Below, one piece after another: positions 21,649 through 34,379 of a stretch of DNA of 64,000 bases. The position numbers were made by a program, and so were the translations under genes. Numbering within the stretch: position 1 is the stretch's first letter; every line of letters starts with the position of its first letter. The notes below the pieces were generated by a model that ran no database searches, was not told the DNA's origin, and saw only the letters and a program-made list of their open reading frames with translations. The stretch comes from Pictodentalium vernedei (taxonomy: Eukaryota; Mollusca; Scaphopoda; Dentaliida; Dentaliidae), in the NCBI GenBank assembly GCA_031216915.1, contig CM062290.1, positions 167,481,453 to 167,545,452 on the forward strand. Direction: 5' to 3'.

Positions 21649-22252
21649 TACGCAGCATATAAATGATTGAGTGCCGGAAGCCCATATTTACAGTAATAGG
21701 AATAGTTTGGGGGAACTTAAAGCACAACAAACACTTTTCACTCACATTTAAGTGCTAAAAATAGATTGGGGTAACAAAGCTCAACAAGAGGCAAGGGGGG
21801 GGGGGGGGGGGGGGGTGGGTGGGATATAAGGGCGCTCACCCGGGTGGGGATATAAGGGCGCTCACCCGACATGGTAGCCTAAATTACCAACCCAGGGAGT
21901 TGATTTGAACAAGTTGCATCTGCCCCTCCTAAGAAAAAGCTTATACCAAATATCCAAAGATTCTGACCGGTGGATCTGAAAAAAAAAGATTTTTAAAGAA
22001 TATTTCTCATATTGAACTAAGTTATAATAACGGGCTCCCACAGGGAGCCCCAAATATGAAACCAGCGACTTGGCTTGAACAAACTTGAATCTCACCTCCC
22101 AAAGGATGCTTGTATACTAAATATTCAAAATATTCTGACTACTCGATCTGAAGAATAATATTTTTAAAGAATATTCCTCATATTGAACTAAGTTATAATT
22201 CCGGGGAGCCCACATATGAACCCAGGGACTTGACTTAAACCAATTCTTGAAT

Positions 22253-22253
<1 letters not shown>

Positions 22254-22328
<75 letters not shown>
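22254..22328 (+). repeat. Uninterrupted run of 75 C
   Basis: As printed, positions 22254-22328 are all C. The run sits where other family E monomers have about six C (…CACCCCCCTAAGG…), so it looks like expansion of a monomer-internal seed. Assembly error in length is possible. Confidence 0.8.
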
Positions 22329-22708
22329 TTCAAGGATGCTGCATACCAAATATCAAAAGATTTTGATGGGGGATTGGAAGAAAATTTTTAAAGAATACTC
22401 CTCATATTGTACTAATCTGAACATTTGGGCTCCCATAGAGAGTCCAAATATGGACCCTGAGATTTATTTGATTTCAACAAACATGTGAATGAATCTTCCA
22501 AAGATGTTATATGTGAAATATGAAAGCCTTTGGAACAGTGATATGGGGGAAGAAGATTCTTTATGTTTTTCCCATTACTCAGTTAAAAAAATGATGACTC
22601 AGCATTTTTCAAAGTCCTGGAAAAGTAACCTATGATAAAACCGATGGCAACTTGTTTATGGACCATTCCTTTCTGCTGTTCCTAAGGAAGATTCACACAA
22701 AATAAAAA

Positions 22709-23480
22709 TGCCGATAGGATCACCAATCCAATGTCGAGTTGTGACAGCACAAAAGTGGGTTTAATCATTATCAACTTATCGTCCGGAAACCAACTGTTTA
22801 CAATTTTATTATGTGAAGGGTCACTGTGACCTTGACCTAGTGATTCCGAAATAAATAGGGCTCTTTCTTGCACCAATGCCAACCTACCTGTGAAGTTTCA
22901 TGAATGTGGGTCAAACCATTATCAAGTTATCGTCCGGAAACAAACTGTTTACGATTTACTATGTTGAAGGTCACTGTGACCTTGGCCTTTCACCTAGCAA
23001 GTCCAAAATACATAGGATTCTTCCTCTCACTGATGCCAACCTACCTATGAAGTTTCATGAACATGGGTCGAACCATTATCAAGTTATCATCTGGAAACCA
23101 AATGTTTTGATTTACTATGTTCAGGGTCACTGTGACCTTGACCTTTGACCTAGTGAGTCCAAAATAAATAGGGTTCTTCCTCTCACGAAGGCCAACCTAC
23201 ATATGAAGTTTCATGAATGTGGGTTGAGCCGTAGTCAAGTTATCATCCAGAAACCAATTGTTTACAATTTACTATGTTCAAGGTCACTGTGACCTTGACC
23301 TTTGACCAAGCAAGTCCAAAATTAATAAGGTTCTTCTTCTCACCGATACCAACCTACCTATGAAGTTTCATGAAAATGGGTTGAACCATTACCAAGTTAT
23401 CCAATTGTTTACGATAGCCCGCACGCCCGCCATTTATCAAACTATAAGTCGAGTTTGACTTCGTCACAACTCGACTAAAA
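22709..23480 (+). mobile_element. Family I element with nuclear-receptor-type palindromes
   Basis: The 5' end TGCCGATAGGATCACC is followed by TGTCGAGTTGTGAC, which is the complement of the 3' end GTCACAACTCGACTAAAA. The interior consists of 156-bp monomers with CTATGAAGTTTCATGAA, TTATCATCCGGAAACCAATT and AGGTCACTGTGACCT. Perfect 15-mers lie at 22968 and 23281, and GGTCACTGTGACC cores at 22819 and 23125. CCCGCACGCCCGCC precedes the terminal hairpin. Confidence 0.75.
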
Positions 23481-25039
23481 ATTCTCAGAGCTGTGTAGTT
23501 TGGGAGATATGGGCGTTTTAAATTTTTTCTATTTTTAGGTCCTGCAGGTTCCCATGGGGCGACGGGAAATTTTGTTGGCATAAATTAGGTACTTATGACC
23601 CAACAATCCTTCGTACCAAATTTGGTTCAAATCTGCCTCTCAGTTCGGAAAATAGAAATTTGAATACAATTCGGGCTCCCACAGGAAGCCCAAATATGAA
23701 CCCAGGGACTTGGCTTTAACAAACTTATATCTCACCTCCCTAAGGATATCGTAAACCAAATATCAAAAGATTCTGACTGGAGGATGTGAAGAAGAAGATT
23801 TTTGAAGAATTGAGGGAGCCCAAATATAAAACCAGGGACTTGGCTTGAACAAACTTGAATCTGACCCCACTAAGGATGTTGCATACTAAATATCAAAACA
23901 TTCCGACTGCTGGACATGAAGAAGATTTTTAAAGAAAATTCCTCATTTTGAACTAAGTTATAATTCGGGCTACCACAGTGAGCCCAAATATGAACCCAGG
24001 GACTTGGCTTGAACAAACTTGAATCTCACCCCCCTAAGGAGGCTGCATACCAAATATCTATAGATTCTGATTGGTGGAACTGAAGAAGATTTTTAAAGAA
24101 TATTCTTCACACTGCACTACTTTAAACATTTGGGCTCCCATAGCGAGCCCAAATATGGACCTAGGGATTTGATTTCAACAAACATGTGGACCAATCTTCC
24201 AAAGATGTTATATATGAAATTTGAAAGCTTTTGGGGCAGTGGTTTGGGAGAAGAAGAGTCTTAAATGTTTTTCCTGTTACCCAGTGTTAAAAAAATGCTG
24301 ACTCAGCACTTTTTCAAAGTTCCGAAAAAGTACCCTGATACAACCGATAGCAATTTTTTTGGTCCATTCCATTCTGTTGGTCCTAAGGAAGCTCCACACC
24401 AAATTGGAATTCTCAGTGCCGGGTAGTTTTGGAGATATGGGCGTTTTAAATTTTTTCTATTTTTTGCTCCTGCGGTTCCCATGGGAAGATGGGAAAAATT
24501 TTTTTTTGCATAAATTAAGTACTTATAACCCAATAAGCCCTCATATCAAATTTGGTTCAAATCAGCCTCTCGGTTTAGAAAATAGAAACTTTGGGTGAGG
24601 CAAAAATTCTTGCCCCTCCCATAACGTCGGCAAATATAGCCTCTCGAACTTCTCTTGAACAAATCTGAGTCTGCACCTCAAAACACTTTTTGGGCGTGAC
24701 CCTACCGAGGGGTGGAGCAACATGATTTGAACAAAATCAAAATGCGATGTCATAACAAACAATTATCTCAAATTTTAGTTAAATCGGTTCAGAGGTTTTG
24801 GAGAAGACGCAAACACCACGTTCACGGACGATGGACGGTGAGTGATCACTATAGCTCACCTGACTGAAAGTCAGGCGAGCTAAAAATGCCATCACATTTA
24901 GCCGAATCAAAAAAGTTGTGTGGGGTTCTCTGCGGTGATGTTCGGACGTCAATGTCGCAAAAATTAAAGTATGTCTGATTTTCATGGGATTTTAGTATGC
25001 TGTTGAGCTCAAAAAATTAAAGACAGATGTTTCTGGATT

Positions 25040-25930
25040 TTTTTATTACACGTCATTTTGGACGATTTTACGTCACTTTATGTTTTTACAAGTCCATCGC
25101 AATCTCTGGTAACATTTCCCACTAAAATATAGTGCATACACCTTCACTGATAACTACAGGGAAGAAGCCGGACAGTTATATGGCCACGGACGCATTACAG
25201 AGAGTGGTATTTGTGTCAAATGTTACAAAAATGCGAAAAATGCAACCGCCTCCCATTTAGTGACAACCGTACCTTAATATCCGGAAACATTTCATGCAGC
25301 TGAGTTAATCATTAGAAGGTAGCCTCCTCGTATTTGTATGACCCATGTAAGCAACACAGGTAATACTATGCCGTCAAATGTAATGGCAGTGTGAAAAGCA
25401 CCGCCTCCTCCAGTTCACTCACACCCTGCCTCAATATCTGCTAACATGTGCCACTATAACATATTACATACACCTACATTAATAATTAAAAGGCAGCCTC
25501 GTCATAGTTAATGGCTCTGGACGCAACACAAATAGTGTTATGACATCAAAAAATATATATAACAGAAATGTGAAAAACGCTACCTGCTCATCCTTAGTGA
25601 CATCTCTACCTCTATATCTGGTGACATGTATCACTATAATATATCACATACACCTTACTGAATAATCGGAAGGTGGCCTCATCGCACTCGTATGACCATA
25701 GAAGTAATGCACATAACGCTATGACGTCAAATGTGATGGATGTGTGAAAAGCGCTACCCACCCCCCCCTTCCCCCCACATTTCACTACAGCCCTATCCCC
25801 AAACGACACACATCAGCACTATGATACCAGACACAACAAAAGGAATACATGAGGGCGTCAATTGTGCATTTCTATCAACATTTAAATTATCGCCATTTTT
25901 ACGTCATTTCAAAGTGATCATTAATTACAT
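25040..25930 (+). repeat. Tandem repeat, about 175-bp monomer, 4 copies
   Basis: ATATCTGGTAACATGTACCACTATAATATA-like phrases recur at about 25092, 25270, 25433 and 25613, each followed by CATACACCT and a CCTC(G/A)TC phrase. TTTACGTCA motifs flank both ends. No coding function. Confidence 0.6.
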
Positions 25931-25964
25931 ATTGAAAACGTTTTGATTTTTGAAGGGTTAAACC

Positions 25965-26745
25965 AGAGGCTCTAATCGCTCACCTGGAACTACATATAAA
26001 AATGTGATTTCCCATAGGCTTTCCATGGTAACTATTAGCTGCAATTGTGACTATGTTTGCAACATTACATCAACATTACATGAGGATCATTGGTAGACGA
26101 TGTCCCAGTCCTCAATCACATGAAGTTTCAAAACATTTGAATCCATCAAACAGAATCATAGAATGTCTCTGGTGGCCATATTTTCCAACCAACAGGAACA
26201 AAAAGAGGATCTTTTGCGGAGGACCTCCTATAGACCATTCCTGCCAAGATTTGGTCACGTTGGCTCAGTAATTCCAGAGAGAAGATGAAAATGGGATTTC
26301 CCATAGGGTTTTTGTGGCCATGTTTGCAACATGATCAACATTAAATGAGGAACATTGGTAGAGGGTGTCCCAGTCATCAACCATGCAAAGTTTCAAAACA
26401 TTTGGCCCTGTGGTTTCAGAGGAGGAGAGTTTTCAAAATTAACCAATCAGAATCAAAGAATGCTTCTGGCGGCGACGTTTTTCATCCAACACAAATAAAA
26501 TGAGTAACACTTGTAGAGAACCTCTCAAAGACCACGCCTGCCAAGTCTGGTTCACATTGGCTCAGCACTTTCAGAGAAGATGATGAAAATGTGATTTCCT
26601 ATTGGGTTTCTATATTATAGTAACTGTAAGCCACAATTGCAGCCATAATTGCAACCCGATGAAGTTTAAATGAGGATCATTGGTAGAGGGAGTGACAGTC
26701 ACATTAAGTTTCAAAACATTTGGCCTTGTAGTTTCCAAAGAAGAT
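25965..26745 (+). repeat. Family J tandem array, truncated
   Basis: It starts with AGAGGCTCTAATCGCTCACC. Monomers contain GTGATTTCCCATAGG, AACATTAAATGAGGATC, AGTTTCAAAACATTTGGCC and CATAGACCATTCCTGCCAA. It lacks the 3' terminal hairpin that the 33237 copy has. Confidence 0.6.
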
Positions 26746-27096
26746 TTTTTGAAAATGCACACATTTATGAACTCTGTTTCAACAAAAAAATCAGTGAAAG
26801 GTTAAATATTTTGAAAATTACAATTTTTTCAGACAGTATTCTCTTTCAAATAGCTTTGGATAGGTAAAGGGTTACAGGAAACACATTTTACTCCAATTTT
26901 GTCATATCTTAAAAGATTTATTTTTACTGGACAGCTACTGGGAAAAGAAAATAAGCAAACACCTGTCATCAATCAGTATTTCAAATAAGTAACTTGAGAG
27001 TAATACATGTATTAACATAATTACAGCTGCACTTGTTTACAGTAGTAGTCAAAATAAGTTGTAGGATAATCCTATAAACTATGTATTTCTTCTCTT

Positions 27097-27192
27097 CCTA
27101 CACTGACAAGACCAGAAGCTGACATCATTTTCTGGAAAGCTCTCACTCATAGCTTTCCAGAAAATGTCAGATTCTGATCTTGTCAGTGCAGG
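27097..27192. repeat. Near-perfect 96-bp hairpin
   Basis: The arm CACTGACAAGACCAGAAGCT continues through GACATCATTTTCTGGAAAGCT. A 9-base loop (27142-27150) follows, then the complementary arm ending GATCTTGTCAGTG. It is a short palindromic MITE or a foldable transcript. No other copy was seen in the window. Confidence 0.7.
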
Positions 27193-27379
27193 AGCAGTAT
27201 TTTATTTAGTTTATTGCAGTTATGCTACAACTTATTTTGACTTGTACTGTATACACAATATTTTCGGGTTTTTTCCCAATTCTCAGTGGAGAAAACCGGA
27301 ACCAACCCTTACTAGATTCTCAAAAAACAAGTATTTTGCTGACAGTACTGATCTTCATGCAGACAGGAGAGGCATTGGG

Positions 27380-27670
27380 TTAAGCATTAGAATATAGCCT
27401 CTGGTGGCCACATATTTCCATCCTCTCATAGACCATTCCTGCGAAGTTTGGTTCCTGTCGGATCAGTAGTTCCAGAGATGAAAATGTGATTCCCCATAGG
27501 GATTCTATAGTAACTATAAGCTGCAATTGCAGCCATTTTTGCAACCCGATCAACATTAAATGTGGATCGTTGGTAGAGGGTGTCGCAGTCATCAACCATG
27601 CAAAGTTTCAAAACATTTGGCCCTGTGGTTTCAGAGGAGGTCATTTTTCAAAATCCACCAAACAGAATCA
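27380..27670 (+). repeat. Family J monomer fragment
   Basis: It matches the 25965 and 33237 arrays (CTATAGTAACTATAAGCTGC, GTCATCAACCATGCAAAGTT). It is cut off by the family F element starting at 27672. Confidence 0.6.
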
Positions 27671-27671
27671 A

Positions 27672-29213
27672 ATGAAAGTGTCAATTGCACTGTAGCTCAA
27701 CTTGTCAAGACATGTACGTGTATAGTATGTGACACAGCAATGACAAAGATCTAGGTAATGACCTGATAACAAAGGTACATATAAAGTATTGTAACGGTAT
27801 GTACATAAATACTGACCGTAGCCTGTAACAAATGTATAGGTAAAGTATTGTAAAGGTGGGCGACAGTCAGATGCTAAACTAGAAAAGAAATCTTTGAGTC
27901 CCAGAGTGGGTCTGACTGAACCCCAAAATATTTTTTCTCATAGCACAGTGATAACAAAGGCACCCCAAAACACACCCATTCCTGTCCCAAGATGAAAACA
28001 AAGGATCAGTTCATAAATACGAGCTGTGTAGAAGTTGTGACAAAAAACTGATTGGACCTAATTTCGGTACAAAATGGCTGCGGTGGCCATCTTGAATTTC
28101 GGACCACACCCCAAAAAACACTCGTTCTCATCCCACGGTGACAACAAAGGTACCCAAGAAGTTTCGTGAAGATCAGTTCATAAATACGAGCTGTATAGAA
28201 GTTGTGACAAAAAACTGATTGTACTAATTTTGGTACAAAATGCCTGTGGTGGCCATCTTGAATTTCGGACCACACCCCAAAAAACACTCGTTCTCATCCC
28301 ACGGTGATAACAAAGTTACCCAAGAAGTTTCGTAAAGATCGGTTCATAAATACGGCCTCTAGCCTGAGCCGTATAAAAGTTGTGTACAAAAAACTGATTA
28401 GACCTAATTTCGGTACAAAATGGCTACTGGCAGCCATCTTGAATTTTGGAGCGCACTCAGAAACACTTGTTCTCGTCCCAAGGTGATAACAGAGGTACCC
28501 AAGAAGTTTCGTGAAGATCGGTTGATAAATACAGTCTCTAGCCCAAGCCGTATTGACATGTGTACTTACTGTGTGTAAGTAGCACTGAAAAAATCAAAGT
28601 TCATCTAATTTGCATAATTTCTGCACGAGAAAAAAACCTGTATTATATGTATCCCATGGTACTAAACATTCACACAAAAAATTTTGTACAAAATGGCTGC
28701 CATCGGCCATCTTGAATTTCAGACCGCACCCAAAAACACTCGTTCTCGTCCCACGGTGATATCAAAGGCACCCAAGAAGTTTCGTAAAGATCGGTTTATA
28801 AATACGGCCTCTAGCCTCTAGCTTTGGGCTCGGGCAGCCATCATGGTTGAATGATCGCAACCAAAAGGGGACATTCTCATCTGCCTGAGCCGTATTGGCA
28901 TTTCCACTTACAGTGCTGAAAGTAACACTAAATACATCAAAGTTAGTCTAATTTGCATAATTTAAGTACGAGAAAAAAACCTGTGTGATGTATCCCATGG
29001 TACTAAACATTCATACAAAAAATTATTCAAATCAGCGCTTTCATATGGAAGTTCTGCGCAAAAATCTGATTTCACCTAAGTCTGTACAAAATGGCGCAGC
29101 GGCCAACTTGAATTTCGGATCGGACCCAAAAACACTCGTCCTCGTCCCACGGTCATAACAACGGTACCCAAGAAGTTTCGTAAAGATCAGTTCATAAATA
29201 CAGCCTCTAGCCT
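27672..29213 (+). mobile_element. Family F element, 3' end replaced by family L sequence
   Basis: The 5' end TGAAAGTGTCAATTGCACTG and TAGCTCAACTTG are as in other family F copies, followed by four to five monomers with CCATCTTGAATTTCGGACC and GAAGTTTCGTAAAGATCGG. The GGCTTCGCCAAAGTTGAGC end is absent. At 28808-28885 a piece of family L is spliced in, and at about 29208 the sequence changes to family L with the same junction phrase (GCCTCTAGCTTTGGGCTCG). Confidence 0.6.
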
Positions 29214-30010
29214 CTAGCTTTGGGCTCGAGCAGCCATCATGGTTGAATGATCGCAACCAAAAGGGGACATTCTCATCTGGGCATCATGTGGATTGATCCT
29301 ACGAAGTTACAATGAAATGCCTTCATAAATATGATCTGTAGACTGTGCTGAAGGATTTCGGGCTTCAGGCACTGTAACCGTGACAGTTGCTCAATCACAT
29401 CCAAAAGGGGACTTTCTCATTTGTAGAAATTATATGAAGTAAACCTATGAAGTTACAATGAAATCCCTCCATAAATATGACCTGTAGACTGTGCTAAAGG
29501 TTTTCGGGTTTTGGGCTTGGGCAGTCATGACGGTTGATAGATCACACCCAAATGGGGAAATTCTCATGTAGACATCATACGGAGTCATCGTATCAAGTTA
29601 CAATGAAATCCGACCATATTAAACATGACCTGCAGACTGTGCTAAATGTTTTTGGGTTTCGGGCTTGGGCAGCCATCACGGTTGACAGATCATGCCCAAA
29701 CGGGGACGTTCTCATCTAGGCATTATACAGAGGCATTCTATGGAATTGCAATGAAATCCCTTCATAAATACGACCTGTAGACTGTGCTAATGGTTTTCAG
29801 GTTTTGGGCTCGGGCAGCCATACTGGTTGACCGATCACGACCAAAAGGGGCCATTCTCATGTAGACATGACCTAAAACCTGCATAAGAAATTTCGTGATG
29901 ATCAGACAAGAAATGCCGGGTATAGTCTGTACTTGAAGGTTGACTAAAAAACTTTAACCACAAACTTTAACCAAAACTCCAAATGTCAATTAAACAGGAA
30001 TAAGAAAAAA
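29213..30010 (+). repeat. Family L tandem array, about 148-bp monomer
   Basis: Five to six copies contain GGGCAGCCATCATGGTTGA, CAAAAGGGGACATTCTCAT, AAGTTACAATGAAATCCCTT and TGACCTGTAGACTGTGCTAA. It continues as the AACTTTAACCACAAACTTTA segment, is interrupted by two family E elements, and resumes at 33108. Confidence 0.6.
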
Positions 30011-30011
30011 A

Positions 30012-31137
30012 AACAAGAGGCCCCACGGGGCCTGAAGCGCTCATCTTGTGCAGAACACAATTTAAACAGAGTCCAAGAATGAGTCTACATTAAGCAAGCC
30101 ATCTCCATAGGCTACACTGTCAATCCTTGAGTCCATCAGGAGTGACAAAAATAATCTGGGCATCATGCCTTTTCTTCAGTTGATCATAAGTAAAATGTAG
30201 AGCTCCCCTATGAAGCCCCTTGATACAACCTATGTGGATTAATCTTAGTACCTCTAGAGGGTACTGAATACAAAATGTTTAATTCTTCAGCAAAATGGCC
30301 AATTCCGGCTCCCACAGAGAGCCCAAATATTAACCCAGGCTCTTGATTTGAACACTGTTAAATCTGACTTCCCTACAGATGTTGTGTACCGAATATGAAA
30401 GCATTCTGACTGTTGGATCTGAAGAAGAGAAATTGTAAAGAAATTTCTTCGAATTGCGCTAAGTTCAAATTTGGGCTACCATAGCGAGCCCAAATATTAA
30501 CCTATGTCTCCGATTTGAACAAACTTGAATCTGACCCCCCTAGAGATGTTGTATACCAAATGTGAAAGCATTCTGACAAGTGAATCTGAAGAAGATTTTT
30601 GAAGAAATTCCCTCATATTGTACTAAGTTAAATTTCATGTTCCAATATGGAGCCCAAATATTAACCTAGGCACTCAAATTGAACAACCTGGAATCTGTAC
30701 TCAAGTACTTATGACCCAATACTACCACAAAACAAATTTGGTTCATACCAGACCATCGGTTCAGAAAACAGAAATTTTGGGTGGGGTCAAAAATCTTACC
30801 CCTCCCATTACAAAGCCAAATATTACTTCACAAACTTCGTTTGAACAAACTTGATTCTACACCTCATATGGAAGCTCCATAACAAATATCAAGTCATTGT
30901 ACACACTGGTTCTTGAGAAGAAGATTTTCAAAATATTTTGGAGCATTTTCCCCCACTCCCTCCCTATGGGGCTGGGCATGCTGAGTTGAACAAAATGAAA
31001 TGCCCCTTTAGGACCATCACTCACACAAACTTTCACTTGAATTGGCCCAGTGGCTTTGGAGGAGAAGAGCAAAACATGGTGTTGACGGACGGAGAGCGAT
31101 GAGATTAGCTCAGCCTGACTTTGTCAAGATGAGCTAA
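30012..31137 (+). mobile_element. Family E element, first of a head-to-tail pair
   Basis: The head is AACAAGAGGCCCCACGGGGC with CTGAAGCGCTCATC. The 3' end is AGCTCAGCCTGACTTTGTCA then AGATGAGCTAAAA, preceded by TTGACGGACGGAGAGCGATG. Monomers carry CCCATAGCGAGCCCAAATAT-type palindromes. The end joins the next element's head directly. Confidence 0.72.
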
Positions 31138-33106
31138 AAACAAGAGGCCCCACGGGGCCTAAAGCACTCATTTTGAACAGAACACAATATAAACACAGTC
31201 CAAAAGTGAGTACATTAAGCAAGCCATCTCCATAGGCTACACCGTCAATCCTTGAGTCCCTCAGGAATGACAAAAATAATCTGGGTATCATGCCTTTTCT
31301 TCAGTTGATTATAAAGTAAAATGTAGAGCTCCCCTATGAAGCCCCTTGATACAACCTATGTGGATTAATCTTAGTTACACATCTCCAAAGGGTACTGAAT
31401 ACAAAATTTTTAATTCTTCAGCAAAATGGCCAATTCCGGCTCCCATAGGGAGCCCAAATATTAACCCAGGTTCTCGATTTGAACACAGTTGAATCTGACT
31501 TCCCTAGAGATGTTGAGTACCAAATATGAAAGCATTCTGACTGTTGGATCTCAAGAAGAGAAAGTTTAAAGAAATTTCTTCATATTGCACTAAGTTCAAA
31601 TTTGGGCTATTAACCTATGGATCCAATTTGAACAAATTTGAATCTGACCCCCCTAGAGATGTTGTATACCAAATATGAAAGCATTCTGACTAGTGGATCT
31701 GAAGAAGATTTTTGAAGAAATTCCTTCATATTGTACTAAGTTAAATTTCAGGTTCCCATATGGAGCTCAAATATTAACCCAGGCACTGGAATTGAACAAA
31801 CTGGAATCAGACCCCCCTAGAGATGTTGTATACCAAATATGAAAGCATTCCGACTGGTGGATCTAAAGAAGAAGATTTTTAAAGAAATTTCCTCATATTG
31901 CACTAAGTAGAAATTTGGGCTACCATAGCGAACCCAAATATATACCTAGGGATCTGATTTGAACAAACTTGAATCTGACCCCGCTAGAGATGTTGAATAC
32001 CAAATATGAAAGCATTCAGACTGGTGGATCTGAAGAAGAAGATCTTTTTTAAATCCCCCCCCCCCCCTCCCCCCCATATTGAACAAAGTTAAAATTTGGG
32101 ATTCTGTAGGAAGCCCAAATATTAACCTAGGGACTTGGTTTGAACAATCTTGAATCTGACCCTCATAACAATGATGTATACCAAACATTAAAAGATTCTG
32201 ACTGGTGGTTCTGAAGAAGATTTTTAAAGAATATTCCCTTTATTACCCTATGTTAAAAAAAAATTTGGGCTCCTGTAGTGAGCCCAAATATGAACCAATG
32301 ATCTTTTATTTCAACAAACTTGTATCTGACCCCCCTATGAATGCTGTACACCAAACATCAAAAGATTCTGACGACTGGTTCTGGAGAAAAGATTTTTTTA
32401 ATTTTTGCAAATATGCTGACTCAGCATTTTTTCGATGCCCATTACAGAACACCCTAACATAACCGATGGCAATTTTTTTTTACCATTCAATTCTACTGGT
32501 CCTAAGGATACTTCATACCAACTAACGGCTCTCTGTTCCGTGTGGTTTGGGAAATATGGACGTTTGAAAATATTTCTATTTTTAGCTCCCAGGGTTCCCA
32601 TGGGGATGCGGGAATTTTTTTTGCATGGGTCAAGTACTTATGACCCAATAATACCACATACCAAATTTGGTTCATTCCGGACCATCGGTTCAGAAAATAG
32701 AAATTTTGGGCGGGGCCAAAAATCTTACCCCTCCCATTACAAAGCCAAATATTGCTTCACGAACTTCGTTTGAACAAACTTGATTCTATGCCTCAAAAGG
32801 AAGCTGCATAGCAAATATCAGGTCATTGTACACACTGGTTCTTGAGAAGAAGATTTTAAAAATATTTTGGAGCATTTTCCCCCACTCCCTCCCTATGGGG
32901 CTGGGCATGTTGAGTTGAACAAAAATGCAATGCCCCTTTGGGACCATCACTCACACAAACTTTCACTTGAATTGGCCCAGTGGCTTTGGAGGAGAAGACC
33001 AAAACATGGTGTTGATGGATGACAGACGGACGACGGATGGACAGACGGACGATGGATGGAGAGCGATGAGATTAGCTCAGCTTGACTTTGTCAAGATGAG
33101 CTAAAA
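31138..33106 (+). mobile_element. Family E element, second of the head-to-tail pair
   Basis: It starts AACAAGAGGCCCCACGGGGC immediately after the previous CTAAAA end. It has the same interior order but more monomers, the same CATGGTGTTGATGGATGAC and GACGGACGACGGATGGACAG tract, and the same AGCTCAGCTTGACTTTGTCA hairpin end. A broken C-run lies near 32055-32076. Confidence 0.72.
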
Positions 33107-33107
33107 A

Positions 33108-33236
33108 ACCCCAAAAAACTCTTGAACCTTCAGTAAAAAACTTTAACCACAAACTTTAACCAAAACTCTAAATGTTAACAGAAAAAGGCAGACGGACAGA
33201 CGGACGGACAAAAGTCATTACTATATCCCTCACTGT
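33108..33236 (+). repeat. Family L 3' part, separated by the family E pair
   Basis: AACTTTAACCACAAACTTTA and CCAAAACTC (33138-33168) repeat what is present at 29950-29979 on the other side of the family E pair. A GGCAGACGGACAGACGGACG tract and ATTACTATATCCC end follow. Confidence 0.55.
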
Positions 33237-34375
33237 AAACAGTCGGGCTAATGAGGATCGTTGGTAGAGGGCGTCCCAGTCATCATTTATGTGAAGTTTC
33301 AAAACATTTGGCCTGGCAATTTCAGAGGAGAAAATTTTTGAAAATCTACCAACCAGAATCAAAGAATGCCTCTAGAAGCCATGTTTTTCATCAGACGGGA
33401 ACAAAATGAGAATCGTTTGTAGAGGACCTCCCATAGACCATTGGTAGACATCATTTATGTGAAGTATCAAAAAAATCGGCCTGGTAGTTTCAGAGGTTTT
33501 TGAAAATCCACCCAACCAGAATCATAGAATGCCTCTGGCTGCCATATTTTTCAACCCATGGGAACAAAATGAGGATTGTTTGTAGAGGACCTCCCATAGA
33601 CCATTCCTGCCAGGTTTGGTTCATGTCAGCTCTGTAGTTCCAGAGAAGATGAAAATGTGATTTCCCATAGGATTTCTATAGTAACTGTAAGCCACAATTG
33701 AAGCCATGTTTGCAGTCTGATCAACATTAAATGAGGATCGTTGGTAGTGGGGGTCCCAGTCATCAACCATGCAACGTCTCAAAACATTTGGCCCTGTGGT
33801 TTCAGAGGAGAAGATTTGTCAAAATCCACCAATCAGAATCAAAAAATGCCTCTGGCGGCCATGTTTTCAAACCCATGGGATCAAAATGAGAATCATTTGC
33901 AGACAACCTCCCATAGACTATCCCTGCCAGATTTGGTTCATGTCAGCTCAGTAGTTCCAGAGAAGATGATACAACTGTGATTTCTCATAGGGTTTCTACA
34001 GTAACTATAAGCCGCAATTGCGGCCATGTTTGTGAAACAAACAACATTAAATAAGGATCGTTGGTAGAGGGCATCCCAGTCATCATTTATGTGAAGTTTC
34101 AAAACATTTGGCCTGGCAGTTTCAGAGGAGAAGATTTTTGAAAATCTACCAACCAGAATCAAAGAATGCCTCTAGAAGCCATGTTTTTCATCAGACAGGA
34201 ACAAAATGAAAATCGTTTGTAGAGGACCTCCCATAGACCATTCCTGCCAAGTTTGGTTCACACTGGCTCAGCGGTTACAGAGAAGGAGATGAAAATGTGA
34301 AACGTTTAAGGACGCTGACGGATGCCAAGTGATGAGAAAAGCTCACCTGGCCTTTTAGGCCAGGTGAGCTAAAAA
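33237..34375 (+). mobile_element. Family J hairpin-ended tandem-repeat element
   Basis: Monomers have CTATAAGCCGCAATTGCGGC (a perfect GCCGCAATTGCGGC palindrome), CATTAAATGAGGATCGTTGG and CCTCCCATAGACCATTCCTG. The 3' end is GCTCACCTGGCCTTTTAGGC then CAGGTGAGCTAAAA, a long terminal hairpin, preceded by GGACGCTGACGGATGCC. The 5' end is truncated or merged with family L. Confidence 0.65.
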
Positions 34376-34379
34376 TGAA

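Larger units (their letters stand above)
21783..24886 (+). mobile_element. Family E element carrying a nested family I element
   Basis: The head AACAAGAGGC is followed by a G-run and GGGCGCTCACCCG. Family E monomers fill 21880-22690 and 23640-24880, with a complete family I element (22709-23480) inserted between. The 3' end is AGCTCACCTGACTGAAAGTC then AGGCGAGCTAAAA, a terminal hairpin, preceded by CACGGACGATGGACGG. It includes a 75-C run at 22254-22328. No coding capacity. Confidence 0.65.

Noticed and set aside
21086..21670. 194-codon + strand frame
   Set aside because: It crosses the end of a tandem-repeat element and a tRNA-headed SINE in antisense, so it is not a gene.
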